In this document: piece after piece, positions 43,237 through 52,008 of the stretch | Layout: every line of letters begins with the position of its first letter | Position numbering within the stretch: position 1 is the first letter of the stretch | NCBI RefSeq assembly: GCF_018613605.1 | Contig: NZ_JAGGPU010000002.1 | Coordinates: 390,460-454,459, forward strand | DNA length: 64,000 bases | Direction: 5' to 3' | Source: Pedobacter sp. ISL-64 | GTDB taxonomy: Bacteria > Bacteroidota > Bacteroidia > Sphingobacteriales > Sphingobacteriaceae | The notes under the pieces: model-generated | What the model was told of the DNA's origin: nothing | Seen by the model: only the letters and a program-made list of their open reading frames with translations | The model's database searches: none | Program-made: the position numbers and the translations under genes

Positions 43237-44446
43237 TCATCGAAATAATCTGATCAGTTGCCCCTTTTTTATCTGTAACATATCTTTTGGCCTGCGCTGC
43301 AGCACCTTCATTTTCGGTAAAACCCTCAAAAGCACCGATTAATTCCTCAACAGTAGAAATGCTTTTGGCTACACCAATAGCAATTAGATCTTTGGCTTCC
43401 TGAAATTTATCATATTTCGGTCCGAAAATTACAGGCAAACCAAATGCTGCAGCTTCTAAAGTGTTGTGTATTCCTGTTCCAAAGCCGCCACCAATATAGG
43501 CTACATTTCCGTATTGATAGAGAGAAGAAAGCATGCCGATGTTGTCTATAATGAGCGTTTGATGTTCGGCATTTGGTGTTTGATTAGACGAATTGAAAAT
43601 TGAAAACCGCGCACTGCCAGCTGAAAACTGTTTCTCGATACTTTCGATATGGCTTTCGTGGATCTCGTGTGGCGCGATAATAAACTTCCAGTTGGGATAT
43701 TTTTCAGGTAAAGCAGATAATATTTTTTCATCTTCAGGCCAGGTACTTCCACAAACTAATGTTGGGGAGTTGCCGATAAAACTTTCTATTAGGCTAAGCT
43801 GTTTAGGCGATTGCGCATTTTCGTAAACACGGTCGAAACGAGTATCGCCATTTATCGTGACATTATTTAATCCGATCGATTTTAAAAGATTTTTACTTTC
43901 TTCATTTTGCACAAAAAAGTAAGTAACAGATTTTAAAATATTGCGGTAAAAGCCACCGTACCATTTAAAAAAGGCCTGACTTTCTCTAAAAATACCAGAA
44001 ATCACATATAAAGGAATTTCGCGGTCTTTTAATTCTTTAAAATAAAAATGCCAAAATTCGTATTTGGTAAAAATGGCCATTTCGGGATTAATGCTTGCTA
44101 TAAAACGTTTGGCATTGGCTGCGGTATCAATGGGGAGATAAAATACATCTGCCAGGGCATAATTTTTCCGGATTTCGTATCCCGAAGGGGAGAAAAAAGT
44201 AACCACGATTTTTTTAGCTGGATGAAGTGATTTTAGCTTTTCTAAAACCGGTCGGCCTTGTTCAAATTCTCCCAAAGAAGCAAAATGAAACCATATGTGT
44301 TTTTCGCTCGGATTAATTTTCTGAGCAATTTGTGTATAGCTATTTTTACGGCCATTTATAAACAGTTTAGCCTTAGGGTCGAATAATGAAAATATCCTGA
44401 TAAGCAAAGTGTAAAGCCGAATTCCGATTATGTAAAGCAAAAGCAT
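43214..44446 (-). CDS. waaA: 3-deoxy-D-manno-octulosonic acid (Kdo) transferase
   Basis: WaaA (KdtA) transfers Kdo to lipid A precursors at the inner membrane. The protein is a GT-B glycosyltransferase of about 410 residues with one N-terminal membrane anchor (MLLLYIIGIRLYTLLIRIFS) followed by HIWFHFASLGEFEQGRP. The CMP-Kdo domain shows the conserved YIGGGFGTGIHNTLEAAAFG and PVIFGPKYDKFQEA. The frame is open to 44536, but I start at ATG 44446, which fits the family N-terminus; the extension is a basic stretch. It overlaps the gluconokinase gene tail-to-tail. Confidence 0.93.
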   Translation of the reverse strand: MLLLYIIGIRLYTLLIRIFSLFDPKAKLFINGRKNSYTQIAQKINPSEKHIWFHFASLGEFEQGRPVLEKLKSLHPAKKIVVTFFSPSGYEIRKNYALADVFYLPIDTAANAKRFIASINPEMAIFTKYEFWHFYFKELKDREIPLYVISGIFRESQAFFKWYGGFYRNILKSVTYFFVQNEESKNLLKSIGLNNVTINGDTRFDRVYENAQSPKQLSLIESFIGNSPTLVCGSTWPEDEKILSALPEKYPNWKFIIAPHEIHESHIESIEKQFSAGSARFSIFNSSNQTPNAEHQTLIIDNIGMLSSLYQYGNVAYIGGGFGTGIHNTLEAAAFGLPVIFGPKYDKFQEAKDLIAIGVAKSISTVEELIGAFEGFTENEGAAAQAKRYVTDKKGATDQIISMITKSDQP

Positions 44447-44652
44447 TAGTGTAATTTCATATCTTCGTGCCAAGATAAAACGAATATATTTAAAAAGCTT
44501 AAAAATATATGGAGTCGTCGCAATTTGGCCTATCATTCAATACTATAAATAGACAGGTCGTGATTGCTCCCAAGCAGCTAAAAGTAACCGAGCTTACGAG
44601 CTCATTAAAACCGATAAAAAACAATTTAATATTGTTTAATAAATTATAACAG

Positions 44653-45963
44653 ATGAAGATAGCCGTTATTGGTACCGGATACGTAGGTTTAGTTACCGGA
44701 ACCTGTTTAGCAGAAACAGGAAATGATGTAATATGTGTTGACATTAATGAAGCGAAAGTAAAGCAGATGCAGGCTGGTGAAGTACCGATTTACGAGCCTG
44801 GTTTAGATCTTTTGTTCCATAGAAATATAGAACAGGAAAGGTTGACTTTTACAACAAATCTTGCAGATGCTGTAAAAGATGCGCAGATTATTTTTATGGC
44901 TTTGCCAACGCCTCCAGGTGGAGATGGTGCTGCCGATCTTTCTTATATTTTAGGCGCTGCAAAGGATATTTCAAAACTGATTACCGAGTATAAGGTCATC
45001 GTAAATAAATCAACTGTTCCGGTTGGAACGGCCGATAAGGTAAAGGCTGTTTTTGCCGAAAATACTTCGATTGAAGTAGATGTGGTATCCAATCCCGAGT
45101 TTTTAAGAGAGGGTGTAGCAGTTGATGATTTTATGAAACCTGACCGCGTGGTTTTAGGAACTAAAAGCGAAAGAGCGAAAAAGCTGATGGCTGAATTATA
45201 CGGTCCTTATGTACGTCAGGGGAATCCAATTCTTTTTATGGATGAGCGTTCTTCTGAATTGACTAAATATGCGGCAAACTCTTTCCTCGCCACCAAAATT
45301 ACCTTCATGAACGAGGTTGCCAACCTTTGTGAACTCGTGGGTGCTGATGTTGATTCGGTAAGAAGGGGCATTGGTTCTGATGATCGTATCGGTAAACGTT
45401 TTCTTTTTCCAGGGGTAGGTTACGGCGGTTCATGTTTCCCTAAAGATGTTCAGGCACTGGTAAAATCATCTGATGATTATGCCTACGATTTTCAGATCCT
45501 GAAATCGGTAATGGAGGTTAATGAAAGACAAAAAACAATCCTGGTTGACAAAGTGCTTAAATATTATAAAGGTGATATCAAGGGCAAACATTTTGCACTT
45601 TGGGGACTTGCTTTTAAACCAGAAACCGACGATATCCGTGAGGCACCGGCCTTATATATTATCGATGCGCTGGTAAAGAACGGCGCAACCGTTACCGTGT
45701 TCGATCCAGAGGCGATGACAAATGTTAAAAATGTTATCGGCGATCAGGTAAATTATGCCAAAAACCAATACGAAGCTTTAGAAGGTGCTGACGCCCTGTT
45801 GATTGCAACAGAATGGTCAGTTTTCCGTAACCCTGATTTTGAGAAAATCGACAACATCTTAAAAAATAAAGTGGTTTTCGACGGTCGAAATTTGTACGAT
45901 TTGCAAAAAATGATCGATCTTGGCTATTATTATAACAGCATAGGTAGAAAACTAATAGATTAA
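44653..45963 (+). CDS. ugd: UDP-glucose 6-dehydrogenase
   Basis: This enzyme oxidises UDP-glucose to UDP-glucuronate with 2 NAD+. The 436-residue protein has the NAD site [29 protein letters not shown], and the catalytic Cys 261 in [16 protein letters not shown]. The C-terminal UDP-binding domain begins [19 protein letters not shown]. It is the first gene of a tight operon: the next gene starts 1 bp after its stop. It is divergent from waaA, with a 206-bp shared upstream region (AT-rich, no exact TAnnTTTG). Confidence 0.96.
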   Translation: MKIAVIGTGYVGLVTGTCLAETGNDVICVDINEAKVKQMQAGEVPIYEPGLDLLFHRNIEQERLTFTTNLADAVKDAQIIFMALPTPPGGDGAADLSYILGAAKDISKLITEYKVIVNKSTVPVGTADKVKAVFAENTSIEVDVVSNPEFLREGVAVDDFMKPDRVVLGTKSERAKKLMAELYGPYVRQGNPILFMDERSSELTKYAANSFLATKITFMNEVANLCELVGADVDSVRRGIGSDDRIGKRFLFPGVGYGGSCFPKDVQALVKSSDDYAYDFQILKSVMEVNERQKTILVDKVLKYYKGDIKGKHFALWGLAFKPETDDIREAPALYIIDALVKNGATVTVFDPEAMTNVKNVIGDQVNYAKNQYEALEGADALLIATEWSVFRNPDFEKIDNILKNKVVFDGRNLYDLQKMIDLGYYYNSIGRKLID

Positions 45964-45964
45964 A

Positions 45965-46954
45965 ATGGGTCAGAAGAGAATATTGATTACAGGTGCAGCC
46001 GGATTTTTAGGTTCGCATCTTTGTGATCGTTTTGTGAAAGAGGGTTATCACGTTATCGGAATGGATAACCTGATTACAGGCGATATGGCAAATATCGAAC
46101 ACCTGTTCAAGCTGGAGAATTTCGAGTTTTATAACCACGATGTTTCCAAATTTGTACATATTCCAGGTAAACTTCACTACATTTTACACTTTGCTTCACC
46201 TGCAAGTCCGATCGATTATCTTAAAATCCCGATCCAGACACTTAAAGTAGGTTCGTTGGGTACCCATAATCTTTTAGGCCTTGCCAGAAATAAAAATGCA
46301 AGGATGCTGATTGCTTCAACTTCAGAAGTATATGGCGATCCAAATGTGAATCCTCAGCCAGAGGAATATTGGGGTAACGTAAATCCGGTTGGTCCACGTG
46401 GCGTTTACGATGAAGCCAAACGTTTTCAGGAAGCCATAACCATGGCCTACCATACTTTTCATGGTGTAGAAACCAGAATTGTAAGGATCTTTAACACTTA
46501 TGGCCCTAGAATGCGCCTGAATGATGGCCGTGTTTTACCTGCTTTTATCGGACAGGCTTTAAGAGGTGAAGATTTAACTATCTTTGGCGACGGAAGTCAG
46601 ACACGTTCTTTCTGTTATGTTGATGACTTGATCGAAGGAATTTATCGTTTATTGATGAGTGATTATGCGCAGCCGGTAAACATTGGTAATCCGGATGAAA
46701 TCACCATCAAGCAGTTCTGTGAAGAAATTATAAAACTTACCGGCACCACGCAGAAAATTGTTTATAAAGAACTTCCTCAGGATGATCCTAAACAGCGCAG
46801 GCCAGATATTACCAAAGCGAGAGAGATATTGGGATGGGAGCCAAAAGTAGGCCGTGCTGAAGGATTGAAGATTACATACGAATATTTTAAATCATTGCCT
46901 GCAGAGGCTTTGGAGAAGATAGACCATAAAGATTTTACAACATTTAACCGTTAA
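45965..46954 (+). CDS. UDP-glucuronate decarboxylase (UDP-xylose synthase)
   Basis: This 329-residue short-chain dehydrogenase-type enzyme converts UDP-glucuronate to UDP-xylose. The NAD loop is [12 protein letters not shown] (10-21); the catalytic triad is the TSEVYGDP serine/threonine region plus Tyr 148 and Lys 152 ([15 protein letters not shown]). The [20 protein letters not shown] block is typical of UXS. It takes the product of the preceding gene as substrate, which agrees with their near-fusion. Confidence 0.94.
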   Translation: MGQKRILITGAAGFLGSHLCDRFVKEGYHVIGMDNLITGDMANIEHLFKLENFEFYNHDVSKFVHIPGKLHYILHFASPASPIDYLKIPIQTLKVGSLGTHNLLGLARNKNARMLIASTSEVYGDPNVNPQPEEYWGNVNPVGPRGVYDEAKRFQEAITMAYHTFHGVETRIVRIFNTYGPRMRLNDGRVLPAFIGQALRGEDLTIFGDGSQTRSFCYVDDLIEGIYRLLMSDYAQPVNIGNPDEITIKQFCEEIIKLTGTTQKIVYKELPQDDPKQRRPDITKAREILGWEPKVGRAEGLKITYEYFKSLPAEALEKIDHKDFTTFNR

Positions 46955-46955
46955 A

Positions 46956-47978
46956 ATGGCAAAAATATTAGTTACTGGTGGAACAGGATACATAGGTTCG
47001 CACACAGCAGTAGAGTTACACAACGCAGGATACGAAGTCGTAATTGTAGATAACCTTTCTAACTCGAACATCAAAATTTTAACCCAGCTTCATGCCATCA
47101 CTGGCAAATGGTTCGATTTTCATGAAATCGATCTACAGGATGATAGAGCAGTTCAGGAATTTGCAGAAAACCATACTGATATTGATGGAATTATCCATTT
47201 TGCAGCATCAAAAGCTGTTGGCGAATCGGTAGAACAACCCTTAAAATATTATAAAAACAATTTTTATGGTTTAATTAACCTATTAACTTCGTTTAACAGG
47301 AAGATAAATTTTGTGTTTTCTTCATCTTGTACCGTTTATGGTCAGCCAGAAACTTTACCAGTAACCGAAACTGCACCAGTACAGAAAGCCGAATCTCCTT
47401 ACGGAAATACCAAACAGATTGCCGAGGAAATATTAGCAGAAACAGCTGCAGTAACACCTGATTTAAATGTAATCGCTTTGCGTTATTTTAACCCGGTTGG
47501 TGCACACGAAACCGCTTTAATTGGCGAATTGCCTAATGGTGTTCCTGCCAATCTTGTCCCTTTCATTACCCAATCGGCTATTGGCAAACGTGGTCCGATT
47601 ACGGTTTATGGCGACGATTACAATACTCCTGATGGTTCTGCCATCCGCGATTATATCCATGTGGTTGATTTGGCAAAGGCACATGTTGCGGCGATTAAGA
47701 AACTGGAAGAAGGAAATCCTAACGGTAATTACGATGTTTTCAATATCGGTACCGGTAAAGGCTCTTCAGTTTTAGAAATTATAGCAGCTTTCGAAAAAGT
47801 GAACGGAGAGAAACTTGAGTATAAAATCGGTCCAAGAAGGGCAGGTGATATTGTTCAGATTTATGGCGACGTTCAAAAATCGAATAAAGAACTGGGCTGG
47901 AAAGCCAATCTTGATATCAATGAGATGATGCGCTCTGCATGGGAGTGGGAAAAATACATCAAGGCTAACCCTTTTTAA
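46956..47978 (+). CDS. galE: UDP-glucose 4-epimerase
   Basis: GalE interconverts UDP-glucose and UDP-galactose. The 340-residue SDR-fold protein has GGTGYIGSHTAVEL (8-21), SSSCTVYGQP, and the catalytic Tyr 149/Lys 153 in ESPYGNTKQIAEEI. RYFNPVGAHE and GSAIRDYIHVVDLAKAHV are typical of GalE. It begins 1 bp after the previous stop, and its own stop is directly followed by the next ATG, so the three sugar-nucleotide genes are translationally coupled. Confidence 0.96.
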   Translation: MAKILVTGGTGYIGSHTAVELHNAGYEVVIVDNLSNSNIKILTQLHAITGKWFDFHEIDLQDDRAVQEFAENHTDIDGIIHFAASKAVGESVEQPLKYYKNNFYGLINLLTSFNRKINFVFSSSCTVYGQPETLPVTETAPVQKAESPYGNTKQIAEEILAETAAVTPDLNVIALRYFNPVGAHETALIGELPNGVPANLVPFITQSAIGKRGPITVYGDDYNTPDGSAIRDYIHVVDLAKAHVAAIKKLEEGNPNGNYDVFNIGTGKGSSVLEIIAAFEKVNGEKLEYKIGPRRAGDIVQIYGDVQKSNKELGWKANLDINEMMRSAWEWEKYIKANPF

Positions 47979-48536
47979 ATGAAGTTATCGGAGCACAAGG
48001 ATCTAAAAACTGCTATAACAGAATTGCCTGTCAAAGAAAAAGACAAGCTATTGCTGCGTTTGGTGGCCAAAGATAAAGTGCTTACAGAGCATCTTCATTA
48101 CAAATTATTAGAAGATGAAACCGATTTGGAAGATCGGAAGGAGAGGATTAAAGCCGATGTGGAAGAACAGATTCTGGAACTGAAAAAACTAAATGCCAAA
48201 GAGGCATTGGTAAAGGTTAGGAAGATGATCACCTCGGTTAATCATTTTTATAAAGTGACTAAAGATCCGGTTGGTGAGGTAGAATTGAAACTGTTTATCC
48301 TCAATGCCATCCCTTTTGATTATAAGAAATCAATTTTTGGTTATCGCGATTTTATGATGCTTTTCAGTATATTTTACTTAAAAACTGTCGCGGTAACCAT
48401 AAATAAATTCAAAAAACTGCACGAAGACCTGCAGTTTGATTTAAGTGAAGACTTAAATAATTTGCTCGATAAAATCTATTCCTCTAAATTAGCTGGTGCA
48501 GCAGAGGCAAGCAATTTGCCAAAAGAGATAAGTTAA
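47979..48536 (+). CDS. conserved hypothetical protein in the sugar-nucleotide operon
   Basis: This 185-residue, lysine/glutamate-rich, mainly helical soluble protein has probable coiled-coil sequence around residues 45-85 (DLEDRKERIKADVEEQILEL). It contains no catalytic motif I recognise. The ATG follows the galE stop with no spacer, so it belongs to the operon, and it is followed 17 bp later by the CpsB-type phosphatase. Genes of this kind are probably conserved helpers with unknown function; I do not assign one. Confidence 0.8.
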   Translation: MKLSEHKDLKTAITELPVKEKDKLLLRLVAKDKVLTEHLHYKLLEDETDLEDRKERIKADVEEQILELKKLNAKEALVKVRKMITSVNHFYKVTKDPVGEVELKLFILNAIPFDYKKSIFGYRDFMMLFSIFYLKTVAVTINKFKKLHEDLQFDLSEDLNNLLDKIYSSKLAGAAEASNLPKEIS

Positions 48537-48553
48537 AGCTATGATCTATCATT

Positions 48554-49291
48554 ATGTTCGGATTATTTAAAAAGAAAAAAATAGCACCCGAATTTAATTT
48601 CTCTGGTATCGGCACAGATATGCACTCGCACATTATTCCGGGGATTGATGATGGCGCACAAGCGCTTAAAGATTCTTTCCTTTTGGCCAAAAGATTTAAA
48701 GATCTGGGCTATAAGAAGCTAATCGCCACTCCGCACATCATGGCCGATTATTTTCGCAATACGCCCGATACCATTAACCGTGGCTTGGATACATTGAGAA
48801 AAGGCCTGCAGGAAATCGAACTCGATCTGGAGGTTGATGCCGCTGCCGAATATTATCTGGATGAAACTCTTGAAAAAAAGATCAAACAAAAAGAGGTGTT
48901 GACTTTTGGGAATAATTATCTTTTGTTTGAATTATCTTATATAAATGCCCCTCAGAACCTGATCGATTTTATAAAGATGATGCAAGATGCCGGATACAAA
49001 CCGGTGCTGGCTCATCCTGAGCGTTATCCTTACTACTACAATTCTTTCGAAAGCTATCATCAGATCAGAGAAACCGGCTGCCTGTTACAAATGAACGGCA
49101 TTGCTTTAACAGGTTACTATGGCGCTGGTGCAAAAAAAGTAGCAGGAGAAATGGTCGAAAACCACATGGTCGATTTCGTAGGCAGCGATATGCATCACTT
49201 AAAACATGCTGCGGCGCTCGAAGATAGTCTTAGTACGCCTTTAATGCAACAGCTGCTTACCCAGTCTCAATTGAATAACGCATTGCTTTAA
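48554..49291 (+). CDS. CpsB/CapC-type tyrosine-protein phosphatase (PHP fold)
   Basis: This 245-residue metal-dependent phosphatase of the PHP family has DMHSHIIPGIDDGAQ (His 24, His 26 and Asp residues), ATPHIMADYF, AHPERYPYYYN and GSDMHHLKHA, which together give the trinuclear metal site. CpsB enzymes dephosphorylate the tyrosine kinase that controls capsule or exopolysaccharide chain length. The kinase is not in the window. Its position at the end of the nucleotide-sugar operon fits control of surface polysaccharide. Confidence 0.92.
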   Translation: MFGLFKKKKIAPEFNFSGIGTDMHSHIIPGIDDGAQALKDSFLLAKRFKDLGYKKLIATPHIMADYFRNTPDTINRGLDTLRKGLQEIELDLEVDAAAEYYLDETLEKKIKQKEVLTFGNNYLLFELSYINAPQNLIDFIKMMQDAGYKPVLAHPERYPYYYNSFESYHQIRETGCLLQMNGIALTGYYGAGAKKVAGEMVENHMVDFVGSDMHHLKHAAALEDSLSTPLMQQLLTQSQLNNALL

Positions 49292-49351
49292 AGTTCATTA
49301 GCTCATTTGTCATTCGTTCATTGGTTTGCAAGCAGCCAATTGTAAGTCTCG

Positions 49352-49515
49352 TCATCCTGAACTTGTTTCAGGATCTATAGCGGAGTAAATCCAGTATAGA
49401 CTAACCGCTAACTTTTTTAGTTAACCGATTCAAACAATTATCAATTAAGCCCTTAGAGCATCCATCATGAACTAATAAACCATTGATCAATGAACTAATG
49501 ACCAGTGAACCAACT
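49352..49515. repeat. CGTCATCCTGAACTTGTTTC repeat and AACTAATGAACC low-complexity tract
   Basis: CGTCATCCTGAACTTGTTTC with AGGATCT (49352-49378) is a unit of the same family as 23835-23935. Then 49466-49515 is a degenerate repeat of words such as GAACTAATAAACCATTGATC and GAACTAATGACCAGTGAACC that ends flush with the stop codon of the minus-strand permease gene. Similar text occurs at 51968-52005. There is no gene in this gap. Confidence 0.5.
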
Positions 49516-50745
49516 CTATTCGTACCTCAAGGCCTCTACAGGATCTAGTTTTGATGCCTTTTTAGCAGGATAATATCCAGATAGGATTCCTACAAATACA
49601 CATAATACAAAACCACCAATAATAAACAGCCAAGGGATTAAGAATGCGCCGCCCATGGCCAGGGAGATCAGGTTCCCTAAAACTATTCCCAGGAAAATAC
49701 CTAAAGCACCACCCATTAAACAGATTACTACGGCCTCGATCAAGAACTGGCGGCGAATTACCTTCGGGTTTGCGCCGATGGCTTTACGGATACCAATTTC
49801 GCGTGTACGTTCAGTAACCGAAACGAGCATGATGTTCATTAAGCCGATTGAAGCTCCAATTAGGGTAATAACTCCGATGGCAACACCACCAATAGCCACA
49901 AAAGCCAGATTTTCGAATAAAGTTTGAGCAATGGCATCACTCTTGGTAATCTCGAAATTATTGGTTTCGTTCACCTTTACCTTGCGGATATTTCTGAATA
50001 GTGCAGTAGATTCACCAATAATGTTTTCCTGCATCTCATTACTGGGTACCATTACTGTTATGGTGTAAGATGGATTGGCATTGGCGTTAATCTGTTTGGC
50101 TTTTAGCAAAGGCACATAAACAGCCCTATCGCCGCTAAAGCCCATACTCGATCCTTTTTTCTCCAATATGCCAACAATTTTAAAACGGTTATTACCTACA
50201 TTGATGAGTTTGTCTAAAGGATCGGCATCTTTGAACAATTTTTCCACCACTTCGCCACCAACAATACAAACATTGCTTCCGAGCTGTATTTCAGAAACAC
50301 TAAAATTTCTTCCTTGTGATAAATTTAGACCTTGAGAGGCTAAGCCATTTTCGTCTATACCCTGAACATTAATATTTGGATTGGTTTTTAAACTGCCGTA
50401 TTTTATGGTAGAACCACCACTGGCAAAAACACTTACAGCAACAGTTGCAGGGGTATTCAGGCTATCTTTAAATTTAACGGCATCTTCGTAGCGGATGGCC
50501 TTAAAAGGTTTTGGCCGTTTACCATTTCCTATCCTGATTCCCGTACCACGGTTTCTGATGGTAAACGAGTTGGCGCCCATGCTACTAAAAGCATCGGTCA
50601 TACTTTTCTTTACAGCATCAAGAGTGGTTAAAATCCCAACCAAAGCCATTAAACCAATGGCAATAATTAAGGCGGTAAGCATAGTGCGCAAGCGGTTACC
50701 TTTAATAGATTCTAATGCCAGTCTGATGTTTTCTCTGTAATTCAT
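49516..50745 (-). CDS. ABC transporter permease, MacB/FtsX type
   Basis: This 409-residue inner-membrane protein has an N-terminal helix (NRLRTMLTALIIAIGLMALV), a large periplasmic MacB-PCD domain (about 45-280) and three C-terminal helices. The signature VSVTERTREIGIRKAIGANP sits before helix 2, and SGYYPAKKASKLDPVEALRYE closes the chain. These proteins work with a MacB-type ATPase as mechanotransmission exporters, often for lipoproteins, peptides or drugs. No ATPase or membrane-fusion gene adjoins it. Confidence 0.93.
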   Translation of the reverse strand: MNYRENIRLALESIKGNRLRTMLTALIIAIGLMALVGILTTLDAVKKSMTDAFSSMGANSFTIRNRGTGIRIGNGKRPKPFKAIRYEDAVKFKDSLNTPATVAVSVFASGGSTIKYGSLKTNPNINVQGIDENGLASQGLNLSQGRNFSVSEIQLGSNVCIVGGEVVEKLFKDADPLDKLINVGNNRFKIVGILEKKGSSMGFSGDRAVYVPLLKAKQINANANPSYTITVMVPSNEMQENIIGESTALFRNIRKVKVNETNNFEITKSDAIAQTLFENLAFVAIGGVAIGVITLIGASIGLMNIMLVSVTERTREIGIRKAIGANPKVIRRQFLIEAVVICLMGGALGIFLGIVLGNLISLAMGGAFLIPWLFIIGGFVLCVFVGILSGYYPAKKASKLDPVEALRYE

Positions 50746-50789
50746 GTAGTGTAAGTATCAAGTATCGGGAATTAAGTAGCAAGATAGGC

Positions 50790-50828
50790 TTTCGCCTTAA
50801 ACCCTATACCCTTTGCCTTAAACCTTTA
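50790..50828. repeat. GCCTTAAACCCTATACCC tract
   Basis: The text CGCCTTAAACCCTATACCC and TTTGCCTTAAACCTTT lies between the permease start and the terminator of the iron-sulfur gene. It is a member of the loose CCCT(A/C)AAACC-like family of tracts also seen at 10567 and 33173. Confidence 0.4.
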
Positions 50829-50836
50829 TTTGTAAA

Positions 50837-50872
50837 AATAAAAAAAGTCCCGATGTTTAGACAAGGGGACCG
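50837..50872 (-). terminator. terminator of the IscA-like gene
   Basis: On the minus strand GTCCC (50866-50870) pairs with GGGAC (50847-50851) across a 14-nt loop, followed by a run of T residues (complement of 50837-50846). Confidence 0.7.
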
Positions 50873-50898
50873 CACTATATGTTACAATAATATTTTAT

Positions 50899-51252
50899 TT
50901 ATGCCGAGAAACTCGTACCACAGCCGCAAGTGCTGGTTGCATTTGGGTTAACAAAGGTAAAACCACGCGAGTTTAATCCATCTTGCCAATCGATCATCAT
51001 GCCCATTAAGTACATTTGGTGCGCTTTGTTCATAAAAACCTTAATGCCATCAATGAAATATTCCTGATCGCCTTCTTTTCTCTGATCGAAACCTAAAATG
51101 TAATTCATGCCAGCGCAACCGCCACCTTCTACGCCAACGCGTAATCCGTAATCTTCGCTAATCTCCTGCTGATCCTTTAATTTATATAACTCTTTAGCTG
51201 CTCCTTCAGAAAAAGTAACGGGTGCAAATGCTGTATCAACTGTTGTGCTCAT
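50899..51252 (-). CDS. iron-sulfur cluster assembly accessory protein (IscA/ErpA family)
   Basis: This 117-residue A-type carrier holds and delivers Fe-S clusters. It has the three conserved cysteines, Cys 46 (GGGCAGMNY) and Cys 109 and Cys 111 (TSTCGCGTSFSA). The pattern FVNPNATSTCGCG is standard. It is monocistronic with a -7 element 23 bp upstream and a terminator downstream. Which client enzyme it serves is not evident. Confidence 0.95.
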   Translation of the reverse strand: MSTTVDTAFAPVTFSEGAAKELYKLKDQQEISEDYGLRVGVEGGGCAGMNYILGFDQRKEGDQEYFIDGIKVFMNKAHQMYLMGMMIDWQDGLNSRGFTFVNPNATSTCGCGTSFSA

Positions 51253-51274
51253 GTTATTTAAATTTTATCTGTTA

Positions 51275-51282
51275 CAAATATA
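51275..51282 (-). promoter_or_regulatory. -7 promoter element TATATTTG of the IscA-like gene
   Basis: This is an exact consensus match on the minus strand, 22 bp upstream of ATG 51252. Confidence 0.55.
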
Positions 51283-51344
51283 AATAATAATGCACATTTT
51301 TGCTTTTAACGGTCCGTTAATATTACCGTATTTAAACAATACTT

Positions 51345-51875
51345 ATGAATACCCAACAGATTTTAATTGATGTAGTGATCTTATTTGCCGGCATTTTCGT
51401 TGCACTAATGGCTGTTTATTATATTTTAAAGAGCGATATTCAGCGTTTCTTTAACCTAAAAACCATTGAGCTGAACAAAGAAAGCAGGGCACATCTTTTA
51501 CCGTTAAGATTACAGGCTCACGAACGTTTAATCATTTTTATCGACCGGATTAACCCTGCAAATTTGCTTGTCCGCCTGCATCAGCAAGGAATTGCCATTG
51601 CTACGCTGCAAGCAGGTATTTTAAATGAAATCCGTTCGGAGTACCAACATAATATTACCCAGCAGTTGTATGTAGATAGTGTAACCTGGGGTGTGGTGCG
51701 TAAATTAAAAGACGATACCATTGCCATGATTAACAATGCAGTACAAGGTTTACCTGCTGATGCAAATGGAATTGAGTTGAGTAAAGCAATTTTACAGCAC
51801 ATGGTCAGTATTGATGAAAATCCTTATGATTTAACCATTGAACTGATCAAAAAGGATATTCACCAACTTTTTTGA
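51345..51875 (+). CDS. membrane-anchored hypothetical protein
   Basis: This 176-residue protein has one N-terminal membrane helix (residues 8-28, DVVILFAGIFVALMAVYYIL). A cytoplasmic helical part includes ESRAHLLPLRLQAHERLIIF with IDRINPANLLVRLHQQG. The sequence is well structured and looks like a conserved Bacteroidota family of unknown function. It precedes the mutase gene by 133 bp, with a hairpin in between, so cotranscription is uncertain. Confidence 0.78.
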   Translation: MNTQQILIDVVILFAGIFVALMAVYYILKSDIQRFFNLKTIELNKESRAHLLPLRLQAHERLIIFIDRINPANLLVRLHQQGIAIATLQAGILNEIRSEYQHNITQQLYVDSVTWGVVRKLKDDTIAMINNAVQGLPADANGIELSKAILQHMVSIDENPYDLTIELIKKDIHQLF

Positions 51876-51899
51876 TGAGGTTAATTGGTTAATCGTTTA

Positions 51900-51934
51900 A
51901 ATTGGTTAACTGAAATATGCACAGTTAACCAATT
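51900..51934. terminator. long AT-rich hairpin between the hypothetical and mutase genes
   Basis: AATTGGTTAACTG (51900-51912) and CAGTTAACCAATT (51922-51934) form a perfect 13-bp stem with a 9-nt loop. There is no T-run, so it may be a terminator or simply an expanded GGTTAATT repeat, of which two more copies flank it. Confidence 0.45.
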
Positions 51935-52008
51935 AACCAGTTTCAACAGTTAAGCAACTTTGCTGCACTAATGAACCAATGACCATTGACCTAATAAACT
52001 AACCGATT

